Source: DATARH01 sp035504235 (GTDB lineage Bacteria > Pseudomonadota > Alphaproteobacteria > ATCC43930 > CGMCC-115725). Taken from it: DNA of 64,000 nucleotides. The stretch spans positions 1 through 64,000 of the forward strand of contig DATJSH010000085.1 in the NCBI GenBank assembly GCA_035504235.1, read 5' to 3'. Shown in pieces: positions 61,507 through 64,000 of the stretch (position 1 is the stretch's first letter; each line of letters begins with the position of its first letter). Below the pieces are notes generated by a model. That model was not told the origin of the DNA. It ran no database searches and was given only the letters and a program-made list of their open reading frames with translations. A program made the position numbers and the translations under genes.

Positions 61507-63204
61507 ATGAAACGGCTCCGTTCCGACATCACCCGCGAGGGGCTGCACCGCACCCCGCACCGCGCCTTCATGCGTGCGATGGGTTTGGACGACGCCGCGA
61601 TCCGGAAGCCGATGATCGGCGTCGTGTCGATGAAGGGCGAGCAGACCCCGTGCAACATGACGCACGGCTTCCAGGTCGATGCCGCAAAGGAGGGCATCGC
61701 TGAGGCCGGTGGCACGCCGCGCGAATTCACCACGATCTCGGTTTCTGACGGGATCAGCATGAACCATGAGGGGATGAAGTTCTCGCTGGTCTCGCGCGAG
61801 CTCATCGCCGACTCGATCGAGGCGGTGGTGCATGGCCTCGCCTATGACGGGCTTGTCGGCTTTGGCGGCTGCGACAAGACGCTGCCCGGTGTGATGATGG
61901 GCATGGTCCGCTGCAACGTGCCGTCGGTGTTCATCTATGGCGGCGCCGCGCTCCCCGGCCGCTTTGAGGGCCGGGACGTGACGATCCTCGATTCCTATGA
62001 GGCGATCGGTGCGGTATTGACCGGCGATATGGACGAGGCGGAACTGGCAAAGCTCGAACATGCCTGTTTGCCGAGCGTTGGCGCCTGTGCCGGTCAGTTC
62101 ACCGCCAACACGATGGGCATGGTGTCGGAGGCGCTCGGCCTCAGCATGCCGAACGTCTCGATGATCCCCGGCGTCTACAGCGAGCGCGCCGGACACGCGC
62201 GCCGTGCCGGCGCGATCGTCATGCGCGCGGTGCTGGGTAACGGCCCGCGTCCGCGGGACATTGTCACCCGCAAGGCGCTGGAGAATGCGTGCGCCATCGT
62301 CGCGGCCACCGGCGGCTCGACCAACGCGGCGCTGCATATCCCGGCGATCGCGCACGAGGCGGGCACCGCCTTCGACTTGGATGATGTCGCCGAAGTCTTC
62401 GCGCGCACGCCGCTGATCGCCGACCTGCGGCCGGGGGGACGGTTCACCGCGAAGGACGTGCACGAGATAGGCGGTACCGCCGTCATCATCCGCGCGCTGA
62501 TCGAATTGGGCGCGATCGACGGGTCTTGCCTGACGGTGAGCGGCGAAACGCTTGCGCTGGTCTACGGCATTGCCGCCGCGCCCGATGGCGCGGTAGTCCG
62601 GGCGAAGGAAGCGCCGATCGCGCCCGATGGCGGGGTCGCGGTGCTGAAAGGCAATCTTTGCCCTGACGGTGCGCTCATCAAGGTCGCCGGGCTCAAGACG
62701 CTGGTTCATGAGGGCCCGGCGCGGGTCTTCGAAAGCGAGCAGGATTGTGCCCGTGCGGTCGAGGCACGCGACTACCGCGCCGGCGACGTGCTGATCATCC
62801 GCAACGAAGGCCCGGTGGGCGGGCCGGGCATGCAGGAAATGCTCGGCGTTACCGCGCTGATCTATGGCCAGAAAATGGGGGAGGCGGTCGCGCTCGTCAC
62901 CGATGGCCGGTTCTCGGGCGCGACGCGGGGCATCTGCGTCGGCTATGTCGCGCCGGAGGCGGCAATTGGCGGGCCGCTCGCGCTGGTGCGCGACGGGGAT
63001 CCGGTCCGTATCGACTGCACCGCCCGATGCATGGATTTACTGATCTCCAAGGACGAGCTCGCGCGCCGCCGCGCGGTTTGGAAACCCGCGGCTGCGCGGC
63101 ACAAGGCGGGGCTGCTCGCCAAATATGCCGCGCAGGTCGGCCAAGCCAACAAGGGCGCCGTCACCCATGCCGGTGGCGCCGAATGGCCGTGGTTTGACGA
63201 ATAG
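61507..63204 (+). CDS. ilvD: dihydroxy-acid dehydratase
   Basis: A 565-residue IlvD/Edd-family dehydratase, third step in valine and isoleucine synthesis. The Fe-S ligands are Cys49 (TPCNMTH), Cys122 (GFGGCDKTLPG) and Cys194 (GACAGQFTANTM). The substrate region SDGISMNHEGMKFSLVSREL is close to the dihydroxy-acid type, with Asn where Gly is usual. The C-terminal block TDGRFSGATRGICVGYVAPEA is also typical. It is 22 bp after the methyltransferase gene and may share a transcript with it. A sugar-acid dehydratase of the same family is the less likely alternative. Confidence 0.92.
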   Translation: MKRLRSDITREGLHRTPHRAFMRAMGLDDAAIRKPMIGVVSMKGEQTPCNMTHGFQVDAAKEGIAEAGGTPREFTTISVSDGISMNHEGMKFSLVSRELIADSIEAVVHGLAYDGLVGFGGCDKTLPGVMMGMVRCNVPSVFIYGGAALPGRFEGRDVTILDSYEAIGAVLTGDMDEAELAKLEHACLPSVGACAGQFTANTMGMVSEALGLSMPNVSMIPGVYSERAGHARRAGAIVMRAVLGNGPRPRDIVTRKALENACAIVAATGGSTNAALHIPAIAHEAGTAFDLDDVAEVFARTPLIADLRPGGRFTAKDVHEIGGTAVIIRALIELGAIDGSCLTVSGETLALVYGIAAAPDGAVVRAKEAPIAPDGGVAVLKGNLCPDGALIKVAGLKTLVHEGPARVFESEQDCARAVEARDYRAGDVLIIRNEGPVGGPGMQEMLGVTALIYGQKMGEAVALVTDGRFSGATRGICVGYVAPEAAIGGPLALVRDGDPVRIDCTARCMDLLISKDELARRRAVWKPAAARHKAGLLAKYAAQVGQANKGAVTHAGGAEWPWFDE

Positions 63205-63262
63205 CTGCTACCTTCACGCGATGCTCTCGGGGAGGCAGGCGCGGCGAAAAGGGTGCGTCCGG

Positions 63263-63562
63263 TCAGCGGCACTCCGGCAGCGCCAACAGCGTCTCGGGTT
63301 GCAGCCCGTCGCCGACGCTCTTGATGTATTTGCTGCCGTATCTGCTGACCGCGACGATGACCGGCAGTTCACGCCCGTCGGCCTTGATATAGAAGCTCCA
63401 GCGCCCGGTTTCGATTGCCGCGATGGCTTGGTCCTGGCTGATTCGCCAATGCGCGCCATCGAGGTTGACCCCGCCGAAGCCGAGAATGCGCCGGTCATGG
63501 TTCACCAAGTCGGAGCGCTTGACGCACGTGATGCAGTATCGCCCCGGCACCGCTGATCGCAC
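63263..63562 (-). CDS. DUF3892 domain protein
   Basis: A 99-residue protein with the DUF3892 pattern: an early YCITCVKRSD, a Gly-Gly turn in LGFGGVNLDG, then WRISQDQAIAAIETGRWSFYI, SKYIKSVGDG and a closing LLALPEC. Start is GTG 63562 with GGGGGATGG upstream. The family has no known function. It is convergent with ilvD and downstream of a Rieske dioxygenase gene on the same strand. Confidence 0.78.
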   Translation of the reverse strand: MRSAVPGRYCITCVKRSDLVNHDRRILGFGGVNLDGAHWRISQDQAIAAIETGRWSFYIKADGRELPVIVAVSRYGSKYIKSVGDGLQPETLLALPECR

Positions 63563-63641
63563 CGCCGACCATCCCCCAACGTCAACAGCTCCAGGGTAAA
63601 TCTACCAGAAGCCGCGCCGAAAAGTTAAGTGCGCGGCGGAG

Positions 63642-64000
63642 CTACTCCGCCGCCTGGGCGAGCGGCGGCCGTCGCACATCGGCGAGCGCCTCCTCGTAGA
63701 GCTCAACCCAGTCGCGTCCGGCGGGCGCGATGATCTCGCCCGATCGCACATTGCCGGCGGCTTCCGGGTCGTCGACCAGCGGCGGTACGGTGCCATGCTC
63801 TTTTAGCGCCCAGGCGGCCTCGTACAGCCGTCGGCGGGTCATGACGATCATCCGGTCGCTTGGCACCAGGTGTTCGAGCGTGCGGTCGGCGATTACGTCC
63901 ATGCTCTCGGTCATCGCCGAATCCTGCGGGAAAAGCCCGCTGATCCCCGAGAAGCTGACGGTCCGCTGCATCTCGCGGTCGATCAGATAGTCGTTCTCCG
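63642..64000 (-). CDS. aromatic ring-hydroxylating dioxygenase alpha subunit, C-terminal part (partial)
   Basis: The last 119 residues of a protein whose start lies beyond the right edge. The sequence ENDYLIDREMQRTVSFSGI, then FPQDSAMTESMDVIADRTLEHLVPSDRMI and VMTRRRLYEAAWALKEHG, matches the C-terminal end of phthalate 4,5-dioxygenase-like Rieske oxygenases, including the QDxxxTExMxxIxDRT motif near the mononuclear iron site. The Rieske domain itself is outside the window. Internal ATGs (for example 63971) are not the true start. Confidence 0.88.
   Translation of the reverse strand, partial: ENDYLIDREMQRTVSFSGISGLFPQDSAMTESMDVIADRTLEHLVPSDRMIVMTRRRLYEAAWALKEHGTVPPLVDDPEAAGNVRSGEIIAPAGRDWVELYEEALADVRRPPLAQAAE

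Overview
The window is a GC-rich stretch of chromosome, most likely from an alphaproteobacterium. The evidence is the family content (DUF1203, a CHCC zinc-finger protein next to polA, an Flp-type pilin, CrtZ/CrtY carotenoid enzymes, many LLM flavin oxidoreductases, CaiB and TSUP proteins) and short dispersed palindromic repeats, one of which reads MAGLVPAIH when translated, as is common in Rhizobiales and Rhodospirillales. The order cannot be resolved by eye. There is one tRNA (Arg, CCG), no rRNA, and no insertion sequence, prophage or CRISPR array that I could see.

Layout. 1-6.4 kb: catabolic genes (HpaB-type monooxygenase, SDR, cupin, LLM monooxygenase) and an amino-acid ABC substrate-binding protein plus permease with no ATPase. 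6.4-13.5 kb: a secreted hypothetical protein, a ferritin-like di-iron protein, a frameshifted DUF1203 gene, polA with a decayed proofreading domain, a zinc-finger protein and a lipoprotein hydrolase. 13.6-14.1 kb: tRNA-Arg and a tiny Flp pilin in an AT-rich pocket closed by a strong terminator. 14.3-24.3 kb: a carotenoid island. It has a sterol-desaturase-family protein and a carotenoid/stilbene cleavage oxygenase, then crtY-crtI-crtB on the plus strand facing crtZ-crtE-ABC ATPase-ABC permease on the minus strand. These enzymes are enough to go from C15/C20 prenyl diphosphates to beta-carotene and zeaxanthin.

24.5-34.2 kb: an RND efflux pump with its adaptor, an NtaA-like monooxygenase, and a divergent group made of a Ddl-like ATP-grasp ligase, an alpha/beta hydrolase and a membrane-anchored MurF-like ligase. 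This group is the best candidate here for an undescribed system. 34.2-46.6 kb: a methyltransferase, CaiB CoA-transferase, M20 amidohydrolase with a TSUP exporter, a ThDP enzyme, a small lysozyme-like lipoprotein, an LLM oxidoreductase with an alpha/beta hydrolase, and a very large patatin-like membrane protein.

46.6-64 kb: a decayed enoyl-CoA hydratase, a Leu/Ile/Val-type binding protein overlapping an isoaspartyl peptidase, an MFS pump, a two-component cluster (two stand-alone receivers, a LuxR-type regulator, a hybrid histidine kinase without a sensor domain), a dodecin, an FMN-dependent alpha-hydroxy-acid oxidase ending in a perfect 44-bp palindrome, two further MFS transporters, an alpha/beta hydrolase, a fumarylacetoacetate-hydrolase-family protein, a CmcI-like methyltransferase, ilvD, a DUF3892 protein and the C-terminal end of a Rieske dioxygenase running off the right edge. 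Overall this is a soil- or water-type heterotroph with many enzymes for aromatic and organic-acid catabolism, carrying a carotenoid pathway. Only a few genes (polA, ilvD, tRNA) are housekeeping.
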